NCBI GenBank assembly: GCA_965261015.1
Contig: CBDHCC010000002.1
Coordinates: 62,001 to 126,000, forward strand
DNA length: 64,000 nt
DNA from: CBDHCC01 sp965261015
GTDB lineage: Bacteria; Pseudomonadota; Alphaproteobacteria; Sphingomonadales; Sphingomonadaceae
Direction of reading: 5' to 3'
In this document: one piece after another, positions 16,107 through 23,329 of the stretch
Layout: each line of letters begins with the position of its first letter
Numbering within the stretch: the stretch's first letter is position 1
Position numbers and translations under genes: made by a program
The notes under the pieces: model-generated
Told to the model about the DNA's origin: nothing
The model's database searches: none
Seen by the model: only the letters and a program-made list of their open reading frames with translations

Positions 16107-17921
16107 TCAGTAAACCCGCGTCTTGGGCTGAATGTAGTCGATCTCGTCGGTCAGCGTGTAATCATGCACCGGGCGGTAATCGATCGTCAGATTGCCCTGC
16201 TGTCCGGCCGTCTTGCCGCCCCAGCCGTCAAACCAGCTGAGCGTGTGCTTCATCCACTCGCCGTCGTTGCGATCGGGATAATCCTCGTGACTGTGCGCGC
16301 CGCGGCTCTCGGTGCGGTTGTGCGCCGAAGTGATGGTGCAGATCGCCTGGCCCATCATATTGTCGAGCTCCATCGTTTCGACCAGGTCGGTGTTCCAGAT
16401 CAGGCTGCGATCGGTGATGCCGATGTCGGCGAAGCCGCGGTTGATGCCGTCGAGCTTCTCCATTCCTTCCTTCATAATCTCGGCGGTCCGGAACACCCCG
16501 CAATTCGCCTGCATCGTCTTTTGCATCCCCTGCCGCAGCTCGGCCGTCGGCGTCGCCCCCTTGGCGTGCCGGAAGTGGTCGAGACGGGTCAGCGACAGCT
16601 CCTCGGAGTTCGCCGGCAGCGGCTTGTGCTTGATGCCGGACTTCACCGTCTCGCCGATCCGCATGCCCGTGGCGCGGCCGAACACAACCAGGTCTATCAA
16701 GCTGTTGGACCCCAGGCGGTTGGCCCCGTGCACCGACACGCAAGCCGCTTCTCCCACCGCGAACAGACCGGGCACGGTGCTGTCGGGGTTGCCGTCCTTG
16801 AGCGTCACGACCTCGCCGTGAAAGTTCGTGGGAATGCCGCCCATGTTATAATGCACGGTGGGCGTCACCGGCAGCGGCTGGCGCGTCAGGTCGACGCCGG
16901 CGAACACCTTGCCGGTTTCGGTGATGCCTGGTAGCCGTTCCGCGAGCACGTCGGCGTCGATGTGATCCAGGTGCAGGAAGATGTGGTCGCCTTCCTTCCC
17001 GACACCGCGACCCTCACGGATCTCCATCGCCATCGCGCGGCTGACAACGTCGCGCGACGCCAGGTCCTTGGCCGAGGGGGCATAGCGCTCCATGAACCGC
17101 TCCCCCTCCGAATTGGTGAGGTAGCCGCCCTCGCCGCGTGCGCCCTCCGTAATCAGAACGCCCGCGCCGTAAATGCCGGTCGGGTGGAATTGCACGAACT
17201 CCATATCCTGTAGGGCGATGCCCGCCCGCAGGACCATGGCGTTGCCATCGCCCGTGCAGGTGTGGGCCGAAGTGGCGGAGAAGAAGCAGCGGCCATAACC
17301 ACCCGTCGCCAGCACGGTGGAATGCGAGCGGAAGCGGTGGATGGACCCGTCCTCCAGGCACAGCGCCAGCACGCCCCGGCACTCGCCGTCCTCCATGATC
17401 AGGTCGAGCGCGAAATACTCTATGAAGAAATCGGCGTCGTACTTCAGGCTCTGCTGGTAGAGCGCGTGCAGCATGGCGTGGCCGGTGCGATCGGCCGCGG
17501 CACAGGTGCGCTGGGCGGCCGGACCCTTGCCCATATTCTGCATCATGCCACCGAAGGGGCGCTGGTAGATACGGCCCTCTTCCGTGCGGCTGAAGGGCAC
17601 GCCGGCGTGCTCCAGCTCGTACACCGCCTGGGGCGCCTCTCGACAGAGATACTCGATCGCGTCCTGGTCGCCCAACCAGTCCGACCCCTTCACCGTGTCG
17701 TACATATGCCAGGTCCAATGGTCCGGACCCATGTTGCCCAAGCTCGCCGCGATACCGCCCTGGGCGGCGACCGTGTGCGAGCGCGTGGGGAACACCTTCG
17801 TGATGCAGGCGGTCTTCAGGCCCGTGTTGGCGATGCCCATGGTGGCGCGCAGGCCGGAGCCGCCCGCGCCCACCACGACGGCGTCGTAGTCGTGATCGAT
17901 GATCTTGTAGGCCTCGGCCAT
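16107..17921 (-). CDS. sdhA: Succinate dehydrogenase flavoprotein subunit
   Basis: 604 residues. Oxidises succinate to fumarate with covalently bound FAD. The FAD motif GAGGSGLRA is near residue 15; the flavinylated His is in RSHTVAAQGG; the active-site region is HGANRLGSNSL, and the C-terminus has RGAHSHEDYPDRND. Length and motifs are complete. The ATG at 17921 shares a base with the sdhD stop (TGATG). The long open frame upstream of this ATG lies inside sdhD and is not used. Confidence 0.98.
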   Translation of the reverse strand: MAEAYKIIDHDYDAVVVGAGGSGLRATMGIANTGLKTACITKVFPTRSHTVAAQGGIAASLGNMGPDHWTWHMYDTVKGSDWLGDQDAIEYLCREAPQAVYELEHAGVPFSRTEEGRIYQRPFGGMMQNMGKGPAAQRTCAAADRTGHAMLHALYQQSLKYDADFFIEYFALDLIMEDGECRGVLALCLEDGSIHRFRSHSTVLATGGYGRCFFSATSAHTCTGDGNAMVLRAGIALQDMEFVQFHPTGIYGAGVLITEGARGEGGYLTNSEGERFMERYAPSAKDLASRDVVSRAMAMEIREGRGVGKEGDHIFLHLDHIDADVLAERLPGITETGKVFAGVDLTRQPLPVTPTVHYNMGGIPTNFHGEVVTLKDGNPDSTVPGLFAVGEAACVSVHGANRLGSNSLIDLVVFGRATGMRIGETVKSGIKHKPLPANSEELSLTRLDHFRHAKGATPTAELRQGMQKTMQANCGVFRTAEIMKEGMEKLDGINRGFADIGITDRSLIWNTDLVETMELDNMMGQAICTITSAHNRTESRGAHSHEDYPDRNDGEWMKHTLSWFDGWGGKTAGQQGNLTIDYRPVHDYTLTDEIDYIQPKTRVY

Positions 17922-18322
17922 CAGTTCGCTGTCCCAGTCAGGGCGACGCGGGCGACGGACACGATGCCGATCGCGATCCCCGCGATCGCGTAGAAATTGA
18001 GCGCGACGACCGCCAGGATCTTCCACGCTTCGTTATGAACATAGTCCTCGATCAGCTCCATTACACCCAGCCGAAAGTGGAGAAATGTCGACAGGATCAG
18101 CAGGATCAGCGCGGTGGCGACCAGGGGTGAGGACGCCCAGGCGGTCACCACCGGCCAGGACAGGTTCGGCAGCGTCGCCAGCGAAACGACGAACCAGGTC
18201 ATCAGGACGGCGTTGCTCACGGCGGTCAGCCGCTGTGTCATGAAAGCGCCGGTGCCGTGGCCGGCCGCGCCCTTGCCACGCACCTTGCCCAACGCCGTGC
18301 CGCCATTGAACGCGTTGGCCAT
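17921..18322 (-). CDS. sdhD: Succinate dehydrogenase membrane anchor subunit
   Basis: 133 residues with three membrane helices (about 33-53, 62-82 and 100-125). A heme/quinone-site pattern is seen in HFRLGVMELIEDYVH. With SdhC it holds cytochrome b and the quinone site. It starts with an ATG overlapping the sdhC stop (TGATG) and ends in the same way on sdhA, so all three subunits are coupled. The first 28 residues are Gly-rich and face the cytoplasm. Confidence 0.93.
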   Translation of the reverse strand: MANAFNGGTALGKVRGKGAAGHGTGAFMTQRLTAVSNAVLMTWFVVSLATLPNLSWPVVTAWASSPLVATALILLILSTFLHFRLGVMELIEDYVHNEAWKILAVVALNFYAIAGIAIGIVSVARVALTGTAN

Positions 18323-18747
18323 CAGAGCACTCCCGTCAGGATCAGGGCCCAGAACAGCACGGTCAGCACCGCCCCGCTGACGAAGGTCAACAGCGCCGTG
18401 CGCTTGTTGATCCCGAGCTCGTATCCGGCACCGGTGTCCAGGAACAGGTGCCGCAGGCCCGATGACAGATGCTGGAAGAAGCTCCAGGACAGTCCGATCA
18501 ACAGGACGTAGCCCACGATGTTGAACCCGCCGGAGTCCACCGTCAGCAGATCGACGAGTCCGTCATAAGCCTCGCGCCCGCTGGCGAGCGCGGCCAGCCA
18601 CGCCACCATCAGGACGCCGCCCGCGATCGCCATCGCCTGGCCGGTGCCGCGGTGGACGATCGACGCCGCCATGTTCGGTGCCCAGCGCCAGATGGACAGG
18701 TGCGGGGAGAGCGGCCGCGCCGGCGCGCGGACGGAGGGTCGGGCCAT
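18322..18747 (-). CDS. sdhC: Succinate dehydrogenase cytochrome b556 subunit
   Basis: 141 residues with three membrane helices. Motifs RPLSPHLSIW and the middle SIVHRGTGQAMA are characteristic of SdhC (usually 'RPlSPHL.iYr' and 'SI.HRitG'), and HLSSGLRHL contains the expected heme-ligand His. I chose the ATG at 18747; the frame is open upstream without protein-like sequence. It is the first gene of the minus-strand block and is divergent from the SDR gene. Confidence 0.95.
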   Translation of the reverse strand: MARPSVRAPARPLSPHLSIWRWAPNMAASIVHRGTGQAMAIAGGVLMVAWLAALASGREAYDGLVDLLTVDSGGFNIVGYVLLIGLSWSFFQHLSSGLRHLFLDTGAGYELGINKRTALLTFVSGAVLTVLFWALILTGVL

Positions 18748-18782
18748 AACAGGAACGCCTTTGGTTCGGTCGGTGGTCGCTG

Positions 18783-18810
18783 CCTTACGGTCCGACCCCG
18801 CTCTTGCCAA
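18783..18810 (-). promoter_or_regulatory. Weak candidate promoter for the sdh operon
   Basis: On the minus strand TTGGCA (18810-18805) is followed after 16 bases by GTAAGG (18788-18783), 36 bp before the sdhC start. The -10 element is poor. It is offered because this 105-bp divergent gap is the only place from which the sdh genes can be read. Confidence 0.25.
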
Positions 18811-18852
18811 GCCGGCTGGCCCCGCCGCCCCAACCTCGGCTAAGCCGCGGGC

Positions 18853-19554
18853 ATGGCCGTCCACATCCTCATCACCGGAACCTCACGCGGCATCGGTGCC
18901 GCCGCCATGACGGCGCTTGAGGGACGGGCGCGCGTGCTGGGTCACGCGACTTCCGGCGATGAGCGCACCGTGGCCGCCGACTTCTCGGCGCACGGTGCCG
19001 CCGCCGGCCTGTGGGCGGAAGCGCTGGACCGTCTCGATGGCCGAGTGGACGTGCTGGTCAACAACGCCGGCGTGTTCGAGGCGAACCCGCTGAAGGGCGG
19101 CGACTGGTCGGCCGACTGGCAGCGAACGATGCAGATCAACCTGACCGCCTCGGCGGAGCTTTGCCGTCTCGCCGTGCTGCACTGGCAGCGCCGGGAGAGC
19201 CCCGGGCGCATCGTGAACGTCGCCAGCCGCGCCGCCTATCGCGGCGACAGTCCCGACCATTGGCACTATGCCGCGTCCAAGGGCGGGATGGTCGCCCTGA
19301 CCAAGACGATCGCGCGCGCCTACGCGGCCCAGGGCATCCTGGCCTTCGCGGTCTGCCCCGGTTTCGTGCAGACCGGCATGGCCGAAGACTATCTGGAGAG
19401 CCGCGGCGGCGAGGCGTTGCTGGCGGACATCCCGCTGGGCCGCGTCGCCGCACCGGACGAGATCGCCGCGATGATCGCCTGGCTCGCGCTCGACGCGCCG
19501 GCGTCGATGACCGGTGCCGTGCTGGACGCGAACGGGGCCAGCTATGTCCGGTGA
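18853..19554 (+). CDS. Short-chain dehydrogenase/reductase
   Basis: 233 residues, classical SDR. NAD(P)-binding TGTSRGIGAA at 8-17, NNAG motif, catalytic Ser in NVASRAAYR, Tyr-Lys pair in YAASKGG, and the GFVQTGMA loop after the active site. Oxidoreductase of unknown substrate. It overlaps the next gene by 11 bp, so it opens a plus-strand operon of SDR, anchored protein and prmA. Confidence 0.9.
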   Translation: MAVHILITGTSRGIGAAAMTALEGRARVLGHATSGDERTVAADFSAHGAAAGLWAEALDRLDGRVDVLVNNAGVFEANPLKGGDWSADWQRTMQINLTASAELCRLAVLHWQRRESPGRIVNVASRAAYRGDSPDHWHYAASKGGMVALTKTIARAYAAQGILAFAVCPGFVQTGMAEDYLESRGGEALLADIPLGRVAAPDEIAAMIAWLALDAPASMTGAVLDANGASYVR

Positions 19555-20275
19555 CGGCGGCTGGTCGCGCAGCCCGCTGGCCGGGGCCGCGCTGTTGGTG
19601 GTCGCGACTGGCTCCATCGCCCTTGGCTGGTGGAGCGCCTCGCAGGATCAGCCCGTGCCGGCGACAAGAGTGGCGACCCGATCGGCCGACCCCACCCCCG
19701 TGCCCGTCCCGCCACCGCCGCCCCCGCCGCCAACCCCGGCCGATGTCGCGAACCCGTCGCCGCTGGCGATCCTTCAGCAGCGGCGGCTGCCCGGCACGGA
19801 CCTGATCGCGCTGTTCGTGGGCTATCGCGAGGACGAAGGGTCGCAGGGCACATCGCTGTTCCGCGCCACCAACGCTCCGGGAGTGCGCGATCTGATCCTG
19901 CTGGATTCCGTCACCGGGGCGAGCCGCCGCCTGCTGCCGGTGGACGACCGGCGGATCATGCAGGCGCAGTTCCTGGCCGACGGCCCTGATCCGGAGCCGG
20001 ATGCGGAGGAGGCCCGACCGATGGCCTGGTTCTCGCTGGCGGTGCAGCCGAACGACGCGGGCGACGACGATCCGGTCGACCTGGTGATGGGTCGGCTGGC
20101 CGACGGTCGCCAGGCCACCGTCATGACGGGGATCACCCGCGTGATCTCGCTGACCAGCCGCGACCGGCGGACCGTGGCGGCGCTGGTGCGGATCGGCGAC
20201 CGGCTGTTCTACCGGCTGATCGACATGAACGCGCTGGCGGTGACGGGGTCGACCGAAGTCCCCTTCGCCCTGTGA
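19544..20275 (+). CDS. Membrane-anchored protein of unknown function
   Basis: 243 residues. One N-terminal membrane segment at about 9-28 is followed by a linker rich in Pro (near 50-65, PVPVPPPPPPPP) and an outer domain with a beta-propeller-like flavour (DLILLDSVTGASRRLLP, and VDLVMGRLADGRQATVMTG). No catalytic motif. Probably an inner-membrane anchored periplasmic protein. The ATG lies inside the SDR gene (11-bp overlap) and the stop overlaps prmA as GTGA. Confidence 0.75.
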   Translation: MSGDGGWSRSPLAGAALLVVATGSIALGWWSASQDQPVPATRVATRSADPTPVPVPPPPPPPPTPADVANPSPLAILQQRRLPGTDLIALFVGYREDEGSQGTSLFRATNAPGVRDLILLDSVTGASRRLLPVDDRRIMQAQFLADGPDPEPDAEEARPMAWFSLAVQPNDAGDDDPVDLVMGRLADGRQATVMTGITRVISLTSRDRRTVAALVRIGDRLFYRLIDMNALAVTGSTEVPFAL

Positions 20276-21210
20276 GCGCCTGGATCGTCTCGCTGCCCTG
20301 CACCCGGTCGCAGGCGGAGCGGATCGAGGCGCTGGTCGACACCCTGCCCGCCCCTCAGCCGGCGATAGCGGCGAGCGAGGAGGACGAGGGGCGGGGCCGC
20401 TGGCGCTTGGACGCCTATTATCCCGATCGCCCCGGCGCGCGCGCGCTCGCCGCCCTGGCGGCGCTGGTGCCGGACAGCCGCGCCACCGCACCCCGTCGGC
20501 TGGACGACCGGGACTGGGTGGTGGAGAGCCAGGCGGGCCTGGAGCCGGTGACCGCGGGACGCTTCGTGCTGGTGACGGACGAGGGGCAGCGGGTGGAAGA
20601 CAGCCGGTGGCGCTTCGTCATTCCCGCCACCGTGGCCTTTGGCACGGGGCACCACGAGACCACGGCCGGGTGCCTCGCCATGCTCGACGGGCTTGCCCGA
20701 ACCGGGCGGCGGTTCGGGCGGATCGCCGACATCGGATCGGGCACCGGCCTGCTGGCCTTTGCGAGCCACCGGCTGTGGCCGACCGCGCGGGTGGTGGCGA
20801 GCGACATCGATCCGGCGGCGGTGCGGGTGGCGGCCGAGCTGGCGGTTCGGAACGGCGTGCCGCTGGGCAGTGGGCCGGGACGATTGCGGCTGGTCCGGGC
20901 GGCGGGCGGCGCGCACCCGGTGATCCGCTCGGGCGCGCCCTACGACCTGGTCCTCGCCAACATCCTGGCCGGGCCGCTGATCGACCTGATGCCGGACTTC
21001 GCGACCCTGCTGGCGGATGGCGGAACCCTGATCCTGGCCGGGCTGACGCGCGATCAGCAGGACCGCGTCACCCGCGCCGCGCGTCGGGCCGGCCTGCGCC
21101 TGGTGGCGGCACCGCGCCGTGGGCGTTGGCCCACCCTGCGCCTGATCAAGCGGGCCGGCGCGCGGCGCCTGTCCGCCACGCCGGGCGGACCGGGGTTCGG
21201 CGACTGGTGA
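20272..21210 (+). CDS. prmA: Ribosomal protein L11 methyltransferase
   Basis: 312 residues. SAM-dependent methyltransferase that trimethylates ribosomal protein L11. Signature FGTGHHETTAGCL is followed by DIGSGTGLLAF, the SAM-binding motif, ASDIDPAAV for the adenosine site, and LVLANILAGPL, which holds the catalytic NIL-type motif of the family. The start is GTG overlapping the stop of the upstream gene (GTGA). It converges with phhA across a 15-bp gap. Confidence 0.93.
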   Translation: MSAWIVSLPCTRSQAERIEALVDTLPAPQPAIAASEEDEGRGRWRLDAYYPDRPGARALAALAALVPDSRATAPRRLDDRDWVVESQAGLEPVTAGRFVLVTDEGQRVEDSRWRFVIPATVAFGTGHHETTAGCLAMLDGLARTGRRFGRIADIGSGTGLLAFASHRLWPTARVVASDIDPAAVRVAAELAVRNGVPLGSGPGRLRLVRAAGGAHPVIRSGAPYDLVLANILAGPLIDLMPDFATLLADGGTLILAGLTRDQQDRVTRAARRAGLRLVAAPRRGRWPTLRLIKRAGARRLSATPGGPGFGDW

Positions 21211-21225
21211 ACCGCCCGCGCGGAC

Positions 21226-22134
21226 CTAGGCCGTCGCCGCTTTCCCCCGCGCGTAGCTCTGGGTACCGCGGTTCAACACCGTGTCGTCGGGCAGCACGGT
21301 CGCGACCGGCACGTCCGGCTGGGCCTTCACGCGGTCATAGACCGGCAGGAAGTCCGTATCCATCGTGACCCGCTTCAGCTCCGCGAAGCTGGGGATTACG
21401 AAATAGGTCTGCTGGAAGTCGTCGATCCGGTATTCGGTGCGCATCACGCGCTCCAGGTCGAAGCCGATCCGGTCCGGGCTGTCGGAGTCCAGCGCGAACT
21501 GCGATTCGCCGTAGGAGGACACGATGCCCGCGCCGAACAGCCGCAGGCCCTCGTCCTCGCGCACCAGACCGAACTCCACCGTGTACCAGTAGAGCCGCGC
21601 CAGGTTGGTCAGCGCCCCGTGCTTCAGCGCCCGGCCGCCGCCTCGGCCATAGGCGGCCATATAGTCCGCGAATTCCGGGTCGGCGAGCATCGGCACATGG
21701 CCGAACACGTCGTGGAAGACGTCGGGTTCCTCCAGATAGTCGAGCTGGTCGCGCCGGCGGATGAAGTTGCCCGACACGAAGCGTCGGTTGGCCAGGTGGT
21801 CGAAGAACACGTCGTCCGGCACCAGGCCGGGGACCGCCACCACGCTCCATCCGGTCAGCGCCGTCAGCCGTTCGGACAGCTCCCGAAAGTCCGGGATGCC
21901 GGGCCGCGACAGCTTCAGCACGTCCAGGCCGTTCAGGAACGCGCCGGCCGCGCGGCCCGGCAGCATGGCCGACTGGCGCTGGAACAGCAGGTCCCAGGTC
22001 GCGTGGTCCTCGTCGGAATAGGCGTCCCAACCCTGGTCGATCGTCCAGTCCGCGTTCGCTCCCTCTGGCGGAGTGTCGTAGACGTGGAGGTCGGTGCCGT
22101 CAGCGGCGGGCGAAGCGGAGGGAGAGACGTCCAT
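21226..22134 (-). CDS. phhA: Phenylalanine 4-monooxygenase
   Basis: 302 residues. Pterin-dependent, non-heme iron enzyme converting phenylalanine to tyrosine. The iron ligands are visible: two His in DVFHDVFGHVPML and Glu in WYTVEFGLV. The substrate region SGNFIRRRDQLDYLEEPD is typical. The start at 22134 (MDVSPS) is chosen because it avoids overlap with the divergent gene; an ATG at 22152 would add six residues and overlap it. The shared control region would then be at most 16 bp. Confidence 0.94.
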   Translation of the reverse strand: MDVSPSASPAADGTDLHVYDTPPEGANADWTIDQGWDAYSDEDHATWDLLFQRQSAMLPGRAAGAFLNGLDVLKLSRPGIPDFRELSERLTALTGWSVVAVPGLVPDDVFFDHLANRRFVSGNFIRRRDQLDYLEEPDVFHDVFGHVPMLADPEFADYMAAYGRGGGRALKHGALTNLARLYWYTVEFGLVREDEGLRLFGAGIVSSYGESQFALDSDSPDRIGFDLERVMRTEYRIDDFQQTYFVIPSFAELKRVTMDTDFLPVYDRVKAQPDVPVATVLPDDTVLNRGTQSYARGKAATA

Positions 22135-22150
22135 GACCACGGGTGGTAGC

Positions 22151-22816
22151 ATGACGATCCGCCGCGTTGGAAGGGCGGCGCGCGCGGTCGCGGGCTGGCT
22201 GGCGGTGGCGGCGGGCCTGGTGGCGCTGGCGCTGGCGATCGGCGCGCTGGTCCCGGCCAATGGCGGCTGGCGGGAGGCGGCGGCCGGGCCGGACACCGTC
22301 GACATTTTCGTCGAGACGAACGGGGTCCACACCGGGCTGGACCTGCCGGTCTTCGCCGCCGGCGTGAACTGGTACGACGACTTCCCGATCACCGACGCCG
22401 ACCCGGCGCTGCCCGCCACCCACGTCCTGATCGGCTGGGGCGCGCACGATTTCTACCTGGAGACGCCGACCTGGGCGGACCTGGACTGGCGAGTGGCGGC
22501 GGGCGCGGGGCTGGGGTTCGACTCGACGCTGCTGCACGTCGTCCACCTGGCCAATCCCAGGCCGCAGAGCTGGCGCCGGCCGCTGAGGCTGACGGCCGAC
22601 CAGTATCGCGCGCTGGCCGCCGCCATCCGGGCGGCCCGCATGCCGGGCGGCGCGCCGATCGCGGGCTATGGCCCGGACGACGTGTTCTACCCGGCCCGGG
22701 GCCGCTACTCCGCGATCGCCACCTGCAACGAGTGGATCGCGGCCCGGCTGCGCGACGCGGGGGTGCGGACCGGCGTCTGGACCCCGCTGTCGGCCGGCGT
22801 CATGCGCTGGCGCTGA
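22151..22816 (+). CDS. DUF2459 / TIGR02117 family protein
   Basis: 221 residues. N-terminal membrane segment at about 15-37, then a periplasmic domain with VDIFVETNGVHTGLDLPV, IGWGAHDFYLETPTW and ATCNEWIAARLRDAG. These are the conserved segments of the DUF2459 family, which has a papain-like NlpC/P60-related fold in some analyses; Cys in TCNEW and His in NGVHTG could form a catalytic pair, which is inference. It is divergent from phhA with 16 bp between starts. Confidence 0.85.
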   Translation: MTIRRVGRAARAVAGWLAVAAGLVALALAIGALVPANGGWREAAAGPDTVDIFVETNGVHTGLDLPVFAAGVNWYDDFPITDADPALPATHVLIGWGAHDFYLETPTWADLDWRVAAGAGLGFDSTLLHVVHLANPRPQSWRRPLRLTADQYRALAAAIRAARMPGGAPIAGYGPDDVFYPARGRYSAIATCNEWIAARLRDAGVRTGVWTPLSAGVMRWR

Positions 22817-23104
22817 GCGCTTCGGGACCCACGCAAAACCGCCAAAGGTCTCTCCAGAGTCCCTCCACTGCGCAGGCGCGCACGCGCACGCGCGCTCGTG
22901 TGTGCGCGAGGGGCGTGAGGGGGAGGTGGACAGGCGCCCGGCCCGCTCGCCAGATGGCGCTGGTGGTCGCACGAGGGCCGACCGGACGCGGCCCCGATTG
23001 CCGCGCGGAGCCGCCGCCGCCCGACGCGAGCGGGACGCGGCCTGCGTGGCGCGCGATGTCGGGGAGTGTCGAGCAGAATAGGGGAGCCATGAACCAGAAT
23101 CCTC

Positions 23105-23144
23105 TTGACATTTTCTCCCATCTGGCACAAACAAGCGAAAATGT
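23105..23144. promoter_or_regulatory. TTGACA box and inverted repeat in a small AT-richer island
   Basis: TTGACA occupies 23105-23110. Overlapping it, ACATTTTC (23108-23115) is repeated in reverse complement as GAAAATGT (23137-23144) with 21 bases between. The local AT content is far above the surroundings. No good -10 element is spaced correctly. It might be an operator or the stem of a small RNA; a 29-codon frame (ATG at 23089, stop at 23176-23178) runs through it. Confidence 0.35.
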
Positions 23145-23196
23145 AAAGCTCTCCCCGCCGACTCAGGTCCAGCTTTGAACGGGCGGTCTCCGTCCT

Positions 23197-23218
23197 CCCC
23201 TCCCCTTCAGGGGAGGGG
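23197..23218. repeat. CCCCTCCCC palindromic repeat, copy a
   Basis: Perfect 9-bp arms CCCCTCCCC and GGGGAGGGG around TTCA. The right flank (ATCGAGGGGTGGGG) resembles but does not equal the TTGGGGTGGG tail seen on other copies. REP-like element, first of five in this part of the window. Confidence 0.85.
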
Positions 23219-23289
23219 ATCGAGGGGTGGGGAGGTGCCGCCAGGTCCGCTCTTCCAACATACGTCCGGTCGCCGATCCCCACCCCAAC

Positions 23290-23309
23290 CCCTCCCCTGA
23301 AGGGGAGGG
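23290..23309. repeat. CCCCTCCCC palindromic repeat, copy b (reverse orientation)
   Basis: CCCTCCCC, TGAA, GGGGAGGG with CACCCCAACC directly to the left, so it is copy a's type in reverse orientation. It forms an inverted pair with copy a across about 70 bp, just downstream of the ligA stop. Confidence 0.85.
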
Positions 23310-23329
23310 CCTTGCGTTCGCCCGTTGCC

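Larger units (their letters stand above)
22817..23329. other. Intergenic region with repeats and a dyad
   Basis: 513 bp without a convincing gene. From left to right: a run of alternating purine/pyrimidine (about 22876-22908), a TTGACA with an overlapping 8-bp inverted repeat (23105-23144) inside a possible 29-codon reading frame at 23089-23178, and two copies of the CCCCTCCCC palindromic repeat in opposite orientation (23197-23218, 23290-23309). Confidence 0.7.
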
